A stretch of DNA of 64,000 nt, taken from positions 1-64,000 of the forward strand of contig NZ_JBQHDG010000037.1 in assembly GCF_052068095.1 (NCBI RefSeq). Direction: 5' to 3'. This document shows, piece by piece, positions 8,621 through 17,400 of this stretch. Made by a program: the position numbers and the translations under genes. The notes under the pieces are model-generated. The model did not search any database. It was not told the origin of the DNA and saw only the letters and a program-made list of their open reading frames with translations. The stretch is from Phytohabitans sp052068095. GTDB taxonomy: Bacteria > Actinomycetota > Actinomycetes > Mycobacteriales > Micromonosporaceae. The stretch's first letter is position 1. Each line of letters opens with the position of its first letter.

Positions 8621-9364
8621 GTGATCCACAAGGTGACGGCGACAGTGTTGGTCTCGGCCGTGCTTGCCGCCGGGTGTTCCAGCGGCCAGTCCACGGACGG
8701 CCGACCGCCCTCTTCGCCGGCCACCAGCCCGACCGCCACGCCCGCCACGGCGGTCGACCTGCTCAAGTCCGGCCTCACGTTCATCGATCAGGTCAGCTTC
8801 CGCGCCGACATGGCGATCGGCGAGTCCATCGCCGCGACCTCCCGCACCGACAACGCGAACAAACGCGCTACCGCCACCCTTTCGGCGCCAGGGGGTAAGA
8901 AGCTCGAGATCCGCGCGGTTGGCGACGATCTCTACATGATGGCCGCCGGCGTCCTGCCCGACATGCCCAAGGGCTGGATGGTCGTCGACCCGGCGAAGGT
9001 CCCGGCAGCCTTCGGGCTCAGCTTCGCCCAGGGAAGTGTCGACCCCGGCGGCTCGGCCCGTCTGGTCAACGCCGTCACCTCGGCCCGCGCCACCGGCTCC
9101 GACATCTCCGGCACCATCGACATCGGCAAGATCGGCGTCGGAAACGGGATGTCTTTTCCGGGCGTCCGTCCGGGCGAGGTCCAAGGCCAGTTTCAGGCCA
9201 CATTGGACGATCAAGGCCGGCTGACGAGCTTCGCCATCCACGGTGAAGGTGTGCCGAGCGGCAGTGTCCGCTACAGCGAGTTCGGCACGCCGGTCGCCGT
9301 CTCAGCGCCGCAGGGCGCGGTGCCCGCGCCCGAGTCGCTCTACCCTCTGCTGGGCGTCCAATGA
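8621..9364 (+). CDS. LppX/LprG-like lipoprotein
   Basis: 247 residues from GTG 8621, which puts a canonical lipoprotein signal at the N-terminus: MIHKVTATVLVSAVLAAGC, lipobox LAAGC with Cys19. A longer frame from 8519 would bury the signal. A Ser/Thr/Pro-rich linker follows, then an all-beta/alpha domain with LEIRAVGDDLYMMAAG and MPKGWMVVDPAK, the pattern of LppX_LprAFG-like (DUF1396-type) half-barrels that hold lipids or act as cell-surface lipoproteins. It ends just before a strong hairpin and is a single-gene unit divergent from the nitroreductase-like gene. Confidence 0.75.
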   Translation: MIHKVTATVLVSAVLAAGCSSGQSTDGRPPSSPATSPTATPATAVDLLKSGLTFIDQVSFRADMAIGESIAATSRTDNANKRATATLSAPGGKKLEIRAVGDDLYMMAAGVLPDMPKGWMVVDPAKVPAAFGLSFAQGSVDPGGSARLVNAVTSARATGSDISGTIDIGKIGVGNGMSFPGVRPGEVQGQFQATLDDQGRLTSFAIHGEGVPSGSVRYSEFGTPVAVSAPQGAVPAPESLYPLLGVQ

Positions 9365-9395
9365 TCAGGGCGCCCCGTGCGTCGGGGCGCCCTGA
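9365..9395. terminator. Hairpin terminator after the lipoprotein gene
   Basis: TCAGGGCGCCCC (9365-9376) pairs perfectly with GGGGCGCCCTGA (9384-9395) around a 7-nt loop, starting 1 bp after the TGA stop. Confidence 0.85.
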
Positions 9396-9505
9396 CCTGA
9401 AGAAGAGGGCTGGCTACTTGCCGCCGCGCGGCTTCGCCGACTCGATCGGCGGCAGGTAATGCGCGCATCCGCCCAGTTCTTACCGGTGGCCTCCCTCGAA
9501 GGCAG

Positions 9506-11446
9506 CTAGGCCGGGAGCAGAGCCTCCAGCGCGGCCACGCCGAAGGGCTCGAGTGGCACGACGTCGGTGTGGTCCGCGCCCGTGAGCACGCCCTTCAACC
9601 GCCACCCGGCCGGGATGGCGCACTGGGCCGCCACGTGGTCGGGGCTGAGGTTGACGAGCCACAGGTAGCGGCGGCCGGAGGCGTGTTCCAGCCCGTCCAC
9701 GTACACGCGGGGATCGTCCACAGTGGCGTTCGGGGACACGCCGGCTTCGGCCGCCAGGGCGCGGTAGAGGCGGTGGACCTGGTCGTCGCGGTGTGCGTGT
9801 GGGCGGGCGGAGCCGAAGTACTCGACCGCGTACGTCGACAGGTACACGGTCCCGCCGCCGACGCGGCGGCGAACCAGGGCGGGGCGGCCTCGGCCGTCGC
9901 GGGCCAGCACCTCGCCGCCGGTCGCGGCGGTGTCGTCCAGCGGGAGCATGCCGCGGGCCTGAGCGGTGCCGGCGAACGGAAACTCCAGCCGTGTGCCGGC
10001 CGGCAGGTCGCCCAGCGGCTGCTCGAGATACCACGTCACCACGTCGTCGACCGGTTCGAGCAGGCCGTACCGGAGGGTGTGCGGCATGCCCGTGACCGCT
10101 TCCACGTCCGGCCACCAGGCGCCCCGGTGGGCGCCGCTGGCGCCGGCGAACCAGGACAGGTAGACGTGGCTGCCGGCAGCCGCCCAGTCGAGGAGACGGT
10201 GGAAACTGGGGGCGGTGAGCAGTTTGTTGGACGGCACAAGGACCAGAGCGGCTCGCGGTGGGTCGTCCAGTTCGCGGAGGATCGCGGGGGCGAGGTCGGC
10301 CACCTTCGCGCTGATGTAGGCGTGCGTTGTTATCGCCGGGATCGCCTCGCGGTCACCGGCGGGTACCCGCGGATGCTGATCCATGTAGGACGGCAGCAGG
10401 ATCGCGGTGGATGTGGGCGGCCGGGTACACCGGGGGAGGTCGACGGCGTCGAGGACGCGGCGAAACTCGGCCAGCTCCCGCAGTGCCGCCTTCGCCGTGC
10501 CGTCCGGGCGGGTCAGGCCGAAGCCCAGCTCGAACGGGTGGTGGCGGTACGGGTCGACGGTGGGCAGATCGAAGTCGGTGTTGTTCCAGGCGATCCAGCC
10601 GGTGGCGCCGGCGAGCAGCGAGTTGTGCAGGCTCTGGCGGTAGAGGTGGCCGGCGTTGGGGTCGGAGGAGAGCACGTTCGGTACGCCGAACTCCTCCAGC
10701 AGCACCGGCTTGTCGAAATGCGCGAGCTCACAGGCGACGGCGGCGGCGAAGTGGACGCGGACCTGGTCGTCGCCCATCGGGTAGCTGTGCGGGCCGACGA
10801 AGTCGACGATGTCGTGTTGGCGGCGGAGCCGGAAGCCGTTGTCCCGGGCGGTCAGTTCCATCGTCCAGGCGCCGTCGCCGAGCGAGACGGGCAGGTTGGA
10901 GCCGCCGGCACGTACGGCGTTGACGCACACCAGCGCCCAGGCCCGGCCGTAGTCCGGATCGGTGGCTCCGGCGTAGTTGGTGAACTCGTTGGAGATGAGC
11001 CACCCGGCGACGGCGGGGGAGTCGGCGGTGCGCCGCACCATTTCACGGATAAACCATGCCTGCTGCCCGAGCATGAACCCGTCGCGGTAGAGGTCTCGCC
11101 CGCCGCGCCAGGGCACGTCCCAGTCTTCGCCGGACATGTGCCCGACCAGAAACGTCGGTACGGTCGCCACGCCGATTTCCGCGCTGGCGGCGAGAAAGTC
11201 ACGCCATCGCGCGACGAACGTCTCGTCGATCGTGTCCGGCGCGGGCTGGAAGTCGGGCCAGAAGAAGAACGAACGAGTCAGTGTCACCCCGTGGTCGCGC
11301 AGGATCCGCAGCTCCTCGCGGACGACGGTGCCGTCGTAGGAGCGCCACATGAACGGGCCGCCGGTGCGGGACCAGTAGTTGGCGCCCAGCCACACCTCGC
11401 CGTCGAGGCGGGGCGCCGGGCGGGCGACGGTCGCGTCAACGGTCAT
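9506..11446 (-). CDS. GH5-like (clan GH-A) glycoside hydrolase, beta-mannosidase/mannanase type
   Basis: 646 residues, cytoplasmic (no signal peptide). TIM barrel about 15-345, with GANYWSRTGGPFMWRSYD at its start, acid/base Glu154 in ISNEFTNY, HSYPMGD on the active-site loop and nucleophile Glu252 in LLEEFG. A beta-galactosidase-trimerisation-like domain (about 365-480) and a small beta domain follow. The layout resembles intracellular beta-mannosidases of subfamily GH5_18 (from memory, not searched). Last gene of the GntR-headed operon: its ATG lies 11 bp inside the preceding GH-D gene, so translation is coupled. Likely trims imported oligosaccharides. Confidence 0.8.
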   Translation of the reverse strand: MTVDATVARPAPRLDGEVWLGANYWSRTGGPFMWRSYDGTVVREELRILRDHGVTLTRSFFFWPDFQPAPDTIDETFVARWRDFLAASAEIGVATVPTFLVGHMSGEDWDVPWRGGRDLYRDGFMLGQQAWFIREMVRRTADSPAVAGWLISNEFTNYAGATDPDYGRAWALVCVNAVRAGGSNLPVSLGDGAWTMELTARDNGFRLRRQHDIVDFVGPHSYPMGDDQVRVHFAAAVACELAHFDKPVLLEEFGVPNVLSSDPNAGHLYRQSLHNSLLAGATGWIAWNNTDFDLPTVDPYRHHPFELGFGLTRPDGTAKAALRELAEFRRVLDAVDLPRCTRPPTSTAILLPSYMDQHPRVPAGDREAIPAITTHAYISAKVADLAPAILRELDDPPRAALVLVPSNKLLTAPSFHRLLDWAAAGSHVYLSWFAGASGAHRGAWWPDVEAVTGMPHTLRYGLLEPVDDVVTWYLEQPLGDLPAGTRLEFPFAGTAQARGMLPLDDTAATGGEVLARDGRGRPALVRRRVGGGTVYLSTYAVEYFGSARPHAHRDDQVHRLYRALAAEAGVSPNATVDDPRVYVDGLEHASGRRYLWLVNLSPDHVAAQCAIPAGWRLKGVLTGADHTDVVPLEPFGVAALEALLPA

Positions 11447-13475
11447 CGTGGATCAGCCATCCTTCCAGGCCGCCGTCCAGGTCGGCGTCCGTCGCGGTGA
11501 GCACGCATCGCTGCCCGTCCCAGTGCCAGCCGGTGTCTGGTGTGACCCGCGTGGGTGGCTCGGTGCGGGGCAGGGCGAGGCGTCCGGCGTCCATCGGGAT
11601 CGCGGCGACGGCGCCCGCGCGTACGTCCGCGTCGCCCTGGGCGATGACCGCCCACCGTCCATCGTGGTCGTAGCCGTCGGCTCCGTCGCGCAGGCACAGC
11701 GCGGTCAGGCGTTCGCCTTCCAGGCGGCCCCAGGAGCGCACTGCCGGTGGAGTGTCGAGTGAGCCGAGGTCGGAGTTGAGCCACAGTGGACGCCATTGGC
11801 TGGTGCGGCGGCACCAGCGGTCGAGGGCCCGGCGTACGGCCAGCTGCCGGGGCGACGCCTCGCCCGGCGTGGACAGCAGGGGCAGCACGGCGCCGGCCTG
11901 GCCGAGGACCGCCGAGTCGAGCAGGATCTCGGCGTCGTCGGACCAGGAGTAGCCGCTGGAGCCGTTGATGGCCCGCCCGGTGCTGGCGGCCAGCGCGGCC
12001 CACACGCTCCAGTGGCGGTGTCCGTCGGCCTCGGCCTTGCCGTGGTCGCCCATGTCGTCCAGGGCGAGGATGTCGGCGTGGGCGAGGTGTAGCGGGTGGA
12101 TGCCGTAGAGCAGGATCGCGATGTCCGGCTTGGTGGCGCGGGCCGCCTCGCTGACGATGCGGTAGAGCTCGTGGCCGAGCCGCTCGCCGCGCAGCGCGGG
12201 ATCGGCGGGGGCGGCCACGTCTGGTCCGGGCAATCCGTAACCGAAGTCGAGCTTGAGGATCGCCGGGTCGTATGTGCGCACGAGGTCCTGGGTGCGCTCG
12301 ACCAGAAACGCGCGGGTGCGGGGCGAACTGGGGTCGAGGCACCAGTGCTGGGCCGGGTCACGCGGGTCGAGTGCCCAGTTGGCCCGGCGGGGGCGGCCGT
12401 CGGCGCCGCGGAGCAGGTCTTCGTCCGTGAGGCCGACAGCGGTCGGGTCGTCGATCCAGCCGACCGACTGCCAGAAGCCCAGCCGGAGCCCGCGTTCCCG
12501 GGCGTACGCGAGGTCGCCGTCGAAGTCCGGAAACCGCTGCGGGTGCGGCTTCGCGCTGGAGACCATGCTCTCCCAGTGGTCGTCCAGCACCAGTACGTCG
12601 GCGGCCAGGTCGGCGGCCGCGTCGGCGATCTCGCGCAGCTGGAAGTGCCCGTTTCGGAAGTCGCCCCAGGTGTTCCAGACACTCGCCGCCGCCCGGTCGG
12701 CCGTGGACGGCCGTACCTCGAAGGAGCCGAAGTAGGCGGCGTACGCGTCCCAGGCGGTGGCCGCCCAGGTGAGCCGCAGCGGGTTGGTCCAGCGGCGGCG
12801 TGGCCCCGGCGCACCCCACAGGTCTTCCCGGTATCGCCAGCGCAGGGCCGCCGACGTCGACCGCACCTCGAAGGTCATCGCCGCGTCGGGTACCTGCCCG
12901 GCTCCGGCGACGAGCCAGCCGCGGTCGTCGCCGAGCGCGGCCGCCCAGAGCGGGCGGGGAAACGCGGCCGCGTACGGCGAGCCCATCGCCGGGCCGAACA
13001 TGCCGAGCGGCAGCCTGGCATGTCCGAGGTCCCAGCGGCGGAAGAAGCTTTGCGCGGGTGCGGGGCGGCCGCTCGGCACGCAGAATCCGGCGGCCCGCCA
13101 GTCCGGCCAGAACGGCAGCGACAGATCCGGCGCGGCGTCCCGCTGCTGGTCCGTCAGCGGGCGCACGCCGAAGAACATGTCCACGATGGAGGTCCGCGCG
13201 TCGTCGAAGCTGACCTCGAGCTCAGCGAGGTCGAGCCCGTTCGGGGTGGACCGCCACACGGCGCGTCCGCTGCCGAGCCCGCCGAAGTCGAGCTCGACCG
13301 CGTCACCGGCCGACCGGGTGCCGGTCACCGTGACCAGGTGCGGCTCGCCGCCGGAGACGACCCAGAAGGCCGGGTAGAGCGTGCCTTCCCACACGGGCGG
13401 TGATGCGTCGTCGGAGGTCAAGGAGGCATGTCCATTGTGGATGTCCAGGCTCAGCGACAGCGTCATTCGCGCCAT
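11436..13475 (-). CDS. Clan GH-D glycoside hydrolase (GH36/GH27-like alpha-galactosidase type)
   Basis: 679 residues, no signal peptide. N-terminal beta-sandwich about 1-255, TIM barrel from about 265 (VWNTWGDFRNG, VLVLDDHWES), with the clan nucleophile motif ILKLDFGYG, Asp410, and a candidate acid/base in ALDDMGDHG near 473-477; C-terminal beta domain from about 580. Family role: retaining exo-hydrolysis of alpha-linked galactose or a related sugar. The motif KxDFGYG and DDMGDHG differ from classical raffinose alpha-galactosidases, so the substrate could be another sugar. Overlaps both the SDR gene upstream (13 bp) and the GH5-like gene downstream (11 bp). Confidence 0.75.
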   Translation of the reverse strand: MARMTLSLSLDIHNGHASLTSDDASPPVWEGTLYPAFWVVSGGEPHLVTVTGTRSAGDAVELDFGGLGSGRAVWRSTPNGLDLAELEVSFDDARTSIVDMFFGVRPLTDQQRDAAPDLSLPFWPDWRAAGFCVPSGRPAPAQSFFRRWDLGHARLPLGMFGPAMGSPYAAAFPRPLWAAALGDDRGWLVAGAGQVPDAAMTFEVRSTSAALRWRYREDLWGAPGPRRRWTNPLRLTWAATAWDAYAAYFGSFEVRPSTADRAAASVWNTWGDFRNGHFQLREIADAAADLAADVLVLDDHWESMVSSAKPHPQRFPDFDGDLAYARERGLRLGFWQSVGWIDDPTAVGLTDEDLLRGADGRPRRANWALDPRDPAQHWCLDPSSPRTRAFLVERTQDLVRTYDPAILKLDFGYGLPGPDVAAPADPALRGERLGHELYRIVSEAARATKPDIAILLYGIHPLHLAHADILALDDMGDHGKAEADGHRHWSVWAALAASTGRAINGSSGYSWSDDAEILLDSAVLGQAGAVLPLLSTPGEASPRQLAVRRALDRWCRRTSQWRPLWLNSDLGSLDTPPAVRSWGRLEGERLTALCLRDGADGYDHDGRWAVIAQGDADVRAGAVAAIPMDAGRLALPRTEPPTRVTPDTGWHWDGQRCVLTATDADLDGGLEGWLIHDDR

Positions 13476-14212
13476 CCTTCGGCATCGAGCCGCCAGCCCC
13501 CGTCGGCGGCGATGGTCTGTCCGGTGACGGCCCCGCTGTGTGGACCGACGAGAAACGCGATGAGCGCGCCGACGTCGGCGGGGTCGAGCGGGCCGCCGGT
13601 GAGCGGCTGCTTGGCGGCGACGTAAGCCAGCAGGGCCGGGTCGTCGTCGATCCGCCGGGCGAACGGGGTGCGCACGACGCCGGGAGCGACGCAGTTGGCC
13701 CGCACCCCGGCGGTTTGCCCATAGGCGGCGACCGCCTTGGTGAACGACACGAGCCCACCCTTGGCGGTGATGTAGGCGTGGCTCCGGAACGGCCCGCCGC
13801 CACCGGTCAGTCCGAGCACGCTGGTGACCGTGACGACGGCGGCGCCGGCCGCGGCGACCAGGTGTGGCCAGGCCGCGCCGACGGTGATGAACGCCCCGCG
13901 CAGGTTGACCCCGACGACCGTGTCGAACACCTCCGGGCGGACGGTGTCGACCGGGCCGTCGCCGAGCGCGCTACCGGACACGCCCGCCGCGCAGACGAGC
14001 GCACGTATGCCCCGACCGCCGGCCGCCGCGTCCGCGATCGCGGCGGTGAGCCCGGCGGCGTCGGTCACGTCGGCGACCGCCGAGCGCACCCGGGAGTCGG
14101 CGCAGGGCCGCAGGTCGAGGCTGGTGACGGCCCAGCCCGCGTCGAGGAGCGCGGCGCAGGTGGCCGCGCCGATGCCGGAGGCGCCTCCGGTGACGACCGC
14201 GTGCGGTGTCAC
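13463..14212 (-). CDS. SDR-family oxidoreductase (sugar or polyol dehydrogenase)
   Basis: 249 residues from GTG 14212, which overlaps the kinase stop as GTGA; the longer open frame upstream is antisense-like filler. Classical SDR: TGGASGIG (8-15), DVTD near 48-51, CAAG (74-77, NNAG-like), catalytic Ser about 131, Tyr147-x3-Lys151 in AYITAKGG, and a C-terminal TGQTIAADGGW. Reaction: NAD(P)-dependent oxidation or reduction of a hydroxyl, here probably on a sugar, polyol or ketose belonging to the pathway served by the neighbouring kinase and isomerase. Fourth enzyme gene of the GntR-headed operon. Confidence 0.85.
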   Translation of the reverse strand: MTPHAVVTGGASGIGAATCAALLDAGWAVTSLDLRPCADSRVRSAVADVTDAAGLTAAIADAAAGGRGIRALVCAAGVSGSALGDGPVDTVRPEVFDTVVGVNLRGAFITVGAAWPHLVAAAGAAVVTVTSVLGLTGGGGPFRSHAYITAKGGLVSFTKAVAAYGQTAGVRANCVAPGVVRTPFARRIDDDPALLAYVAAKQPLTGGPLDPADVGALIAFLVGPHSGAVTGQTIAADGGWRLDAEGWRE

Positions 14213-15669
14213 CTGCCCTCCCGCGTCGCCGTGTATACCCGGTGGAGCCGGGCGCGGCGTTGCTGTGAGAGGGCGTGGGCGCCCGGCGACGGCTCGTAGC
14301 GGCGCCGGGTGTGGACGTGGCGGGCCGCCAGCTCGGCCACCTCCGCGTCCGACTCGGCCACGGCGAGCAAAGCGTCGCCCAGCGGGGCGCCGTCCGGCCC
14401 GCAGACCGCGACCGGCAGCCCGGTGGCGTCGGCGACCGCCTGGCACCACAGCGGGGATCGGGTCGGCCCGCCGACGGCGGCCAGTTCGCCGGGGTCGGCG
14501 CCGGCGTCCCGGGCCGCCGCGAGGTTGTCGCCGATGGCCGCGGCCGTGCCCTCGACCACCGCGCGGGCCAGCGCGCCCGGCGAGGTGGCAAGCGACAGCC
14601 CGGTGAACGCGCCGCGGGCGGCCGGGTCGTCCACCGGATGCAGCGAGCCGGCCAGATGCGGCACGAAGTCGACGCCACCCGCGCCCGCCGGCGCCGCACC
14701 GGCAAGGTCGAGCAACTCCTGCGGGGTCCGGTCGAGCAGCTCGCCGAGCCAGGCGAGCGCCGCGCCGACCGTGGCGGTCGAGCCGGACAGCAGATCGAGG
14801 TCGTCGAGCACGTGCGGGAAGCGGAGCAGCGCGGTGGACCCGCCCGATCCGCGGCGCAGGGCGACGCCGAGCACGGCGGCGCTACCCATGCTGAGAAAGC
14901 CCCGCGCGGGCCCGGTGACCCCGGCGGCGAGCGCGGCGCTCGAGGTGTCCTCGCCGCCGGCGACAACGACGCATCGCGAGGAAAGGCCGAGGTCTTCCGC
15001 CGCCGCGGGCGTGAGTGGGCCCAGCGCGCCGATCGCGGCGGCGAGCGCGGGCAGCCGCCGCGCCGCGACGCCGAGCGCGTCGAGCACCGGCGCGGACCAG
15101 CGGCGACCTGGCACGTCGTAGAGGTCGGAGATGCCGGCGTCGCTGTGGCTCTGCCAGGACTGACCGGTCAGTCGACGCAGGACGAAGCCACTCGTCGACG
15201 TGTACGTCGCCGCGGCCGCCGTCGACGGCTCGTGCCGGCGCAGCCAGGAGATCTTCGCCGCGGTGTTCCAGGCGCCGACCGCCGCGCCGTGCGCCCGCGC
15301 GAGCTCTCGCCCCGCGTCGCTGTCGAGGAGCGCGGCCGCTTCCGCGTGTGCCCGCTGGTCGAGGTGGATCATGGCTGGCCGCAGCGGCTTGCCGGCCTCG
15401 TCGAGCGCGACGAGGGCGGCGCCCTGCCCGCTCACGGCGAGCGCGGTGACCGCGTCGCCGGAGACCCCGGCTACGGCGAGCGCGGAGCGGGCGGCGAGGC
15501 ACACCGAGCGGTACCAGTCCTCGGGATCCTGCTCGGCGCGGCCAGGGGAGGGCGTGTCGACCGGATGGGCGCCCGCCCCGGAGCCCAGCACACCGGCGTC
15601 GGGGTCGAAGACGACGGCCTTGGTGGAGCTGGTGCCCACGTCGATGCCGAGCACCGGGCCGGCGCGCAC
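14209..15669 (-). CDS. FGGY-family carbohydrate kinase (xylulokinase-like)
   Basis: 486 residues, GTG start at 15669. FGGY fold with ATP phosphate loop GIDVGTSSTKAVV (8-20), LAVSGQG and the substrate segment MIHLDQRA (D in the DxR position), and in the second domain VVVAGGEDTSSAALAAGV and AVGGPTRSPLWCQAVAD, the family signature. The length and motifs are closest to xylulokinases and related ketose/polyol kinases. It phosphorylates the free sugar after glycoside cleavage, trapping it in the cytoplasm. Lies 2 bp downstream of the SIS gene and overlaps the SDR gene by 4 bp. Exact substrate not determinable. Confidence 0.85.
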   Translation of the reverse strand: MRAGPVLGIDVGTSSTKAVVFDPDAGVLGSGAGAHPVDTPSPGRAEQDPEDWYRSVCLAARSALAVAGVSGDAVTALAVSGQGAALVALDEAGKPLRPAMIHLDQRAHAEAAALLDSDAGRELARAHGAAVGAWNTAAKISWLRRHEPSTAAAATYTSTSGFVLRRLTGQSWQSHSDAGISDLYDVPGRRWSAPVLDALGVAARRLPALAAAIGALGPLTPAAAEDLGLSSRCVVVAGGEDTSSAALAAGVTGPARGFLSMGSAAVLGVALRRGSGGSTALLRFPHVLDDLDLLSGSTATVGAALAWLGELLDRTPQELLDLAGAAPAGAGGVDFVPHLAGSLHPVDDPAARGAFTGLSLATSPGALARAVVEGTAAAIGDNLAAARDAGADPGELAAVGGPTRSPLWCQAVADATGLPVAVCGPDGAPLGDALLAVAESDAEVAELAARHVHTRRRYEPSPGAHALSQQRRARLHRVYTATREGR

Positions 15670-15671
15670 GC

Positions 15672-16439
15672 TCAGGCCCCCGGCCGGGCGGTGCGGCGGC
15701 GGAACTCGCCGTAGTACTCGGCGAGGTTGCGGCGGGCGCTCTCCTGGTCGGCGAAATGCGGGCTGCCGAGCACCAGCGGCTTGACGCCACGCGCGACGAG
15801 TCCTTCGGCGAGCAGGTGGTTGACGCTGTGGACGATCGTGACGGTGGCCAATGTGGACGTCGGCGAGACCGGAAAGTCGGCGCCCTCCACGTGGATGGCG
15901 GCATCGCCGGGCGGCGTGCAGTTGTCGATGACGATGTCGGCGACCTCGTAGAGGTGCTTGCCGCTCGGGTGCCGCGAGTCCACCGAGGAGGAGTGCGCCA
16001 CGCTGGTGATCGCGGCTACGGTCAGGCCCCGCTTCTTCAGCCCGAGCGCCACCTCCACCGGCACGTTGTTGATGCCGGTGGAGGAGATGACCAGGGCCGC
16101 GTCGCGCTCGGCGTCGAAGACGTAGTTGTCCAGCAGCACCTCGCCCAACCCGTCGACCCGCTCGAGGAACAGCGACTGCGCCAGTCCCATCGTGCCGACC
16201 ACGTTGGTGTAGTAGCTCAGCGACATCTCCACGATGGGGTGGTAGCCGACGATCGACCCGATCCGCGGGAAGATCTCCTCCACTCCCATCCGGGAGTGGC
16301 CGGCGCCGAAGAGATGCACGAGACCGCCCTTGGCGATGCGGTCCGCGAAGAGGTCGGCGGCGGCCCGGATCGGCTCCTCCTGGGTCCGCTCGATCTTTTC
16401 GATGATCTCGCGGGCGATCCGCGGGTAGCGAAGAGTCAC
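15672..16439 (-). CDS. SIS-domain sugar phosphate isomerase-like protein
   Basis: 255 residues from GTG 16439, overlapping the preceding stop as GTGA. A single SIS domain: HLFGAGHSRMG (43-53) and VISSTGINNVPVEVA are the sugar-phosphate-binding loops, DIVIDNCTPPGDA is typical of the UPF0309-type subgroup. SIS proteins isomerise phospho-sugars or bind them as sensors. Glu and His candidates for the catalytic base are present (MGVEEIFPRIG) but not proven. Between the phosphotriesterase-family gene and the kinase, it is probably the aldose/ketose phosphate isomerase step, or an etherase-like step, of this pathway. Confidence 0.85.
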   Translation of the reverse strand: MTLRYPRIAREIIEKIERTQEEPIRAAADLFADRIAKGGLVHLFGAGHSRMGVEEIFPRIGSIVGYHPIVEMSLSYYTNVVGTMGLAQSLFLERVDGLGEVLLDNYVFDAERDAALVISSTGINNVPVEVALGLKKRGLTVAAITSVAHSSSVDSRHPSGKHLYEVADIVIDNCTPPGDAAIHVEGADFPVSPTSTLATVTIVHSVNHLLAEGLVARGVKPLVLGSPHFADQESARRNLAEYYGEFRRRTARPGA

Positions 16440-17398
16440 GAAGGCTCCAACCTGGTGAGCACGCGGCGCGGATTGTCCACGAGCAACTGTCTGATGTGGT
16501 CGTCGGTCAGCCCGGCCTCGCGCAGCACGGCCGGGAAGGCGGCGACGAGGTTGGCCAAGCCGGGCCCGCCGCCGTACGCCCGCCAGTAGCCGCGGCGGGC
16601 CAGGTCCTGGCCGAGCACGACCCGGTCCAGGCACCCTTCGGACGCGAGGCCGGCGACCAGGCCCGCCACGTACGCGTCCGGGCGGCGGTCGTGCCGGCCC
16701 AGCCAGTCCAGGCAGACGGTGGCACCCGTGCGGCAGACCTCGACCAGCCCGGCCACGCCGGTGTGCCGGTCCATGTGTCCGAACACGACGGACGAAGGCG
16801 GCACACCGTGCCGTTCCAGAATGGACAGCTGGAGCGCGACGGAGCGCTCGTCGTCGGTGTGGGTGACCACGGGCAGGCCGGTGCGGCGCTGCGCCATCGC
16901 CACGGCGGCGGCCACCTTGCGCTCGGTCGGCGTGGGCTCCGGCCCGCTGAAGGCCAGCTTGATGGCGCCCGGGCGGGCGGCGATCCGCTCCACGAACGGG
17001 CCGCCGTAACCGGAGGTCTCCATCCCGTCGGTGTGCTCGGCCACCATGAGATCGGCGATCCGCTCCGGGCTGTAGGCACGGATCCAGTGGTCGGCGGCGT
17101 AGAAGCGGTCGCGGTGGAAGCCGGTGGTGGCGATGACGGTCGCGCCGGTGCGCTCGGCGATCTCGACGAGGCCACGCGCGTCGCGGCCCACGCCAAGCGG
17201 CATGCAGTCGACCAGCGCGGCACCGCCGGCGTCTCGGAAGTCGCCGACCTCGGCCACCGCCGCGTCGATCGAGTCCAATGTGAAGTCGGGCTCGAGCACG
17301 ACGGGCAGGCCGCCGCGGATCAGAAGGTGCTCGTGGCAGTCGGTGGGGCCCAGGTCGGCCGGGTCGATCTCGCCCAGCACGGTGACGATCGCGGGCAT
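16436..17398 (-). CDS. Phosphotriesterase-family amidohydrolase (probable sugar lactonase)
   Basis: 320 residues from ATG 17398; the 27 extra codons upstream overlap the GntR gene and have no motif. Binuclear-metal TIM barrel with all ligands visible: His22 and His24 in CHEHLL, Lys147 in AIKLAFSG (the carbamylated lysine), His180 in VVTHTDDE, His208 in FGHMDRH and Asp265 in VLGQDLARR. Members of this family that sit in sugar operons hydrolyse (phospho)sugar lactones. Together with the FAD oxidoreductase across the divergent promoter, a sugar-to-lactone-to-acid sequence is plausible, but this is inference. Two bp after the GntR stop. Confidence 0.85.
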   Translation of the reverse strand: MPAIVTVLGEIDPADLGPTDCHEHLLIRGGLPVVLEPDFTLDSIDAAVAEVGDFRDAGGAALVDCMPLGVGRDARGLVEIAERTGATVIATTGFHRDRFYAADHWIRAYSPERIADLMVAEHTDGMETSGYGGPFVERIAARPGAIKLAFSGPEPTPTERKVAAAVAMAQRRTGLPVVTHTDDERSVALQLSILERHGVPPSSVVFGHMDRHTGVAGLVEVCRTGATVCLDWLGRHDRRPDAYVAGLVAGLASEGCLDRVVLGQDLARRGYWRAYGGGPGLANLVAAFPAVLREAGLTDDHIRQLLVDNPRRVLTRLEPS

Positions 17399-17400
17399 CG

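Noticed and set aside
9414..9480. Minus-strand open tail of about 21 codons ending CAHYLPPIESAKPRGGK
   Set aside because: It looks like the end of a real protein, but it has no start, is bounded by a stop upstream, and I cannot name the family; too short to call.
13463..14449. 328-aa version of the SDR
   Set aside because: The first 79 residues are antisense-like Arg/Gly/Pro sequence inside the kinase gene; the GTG at 14212 gives a standard SDR start.
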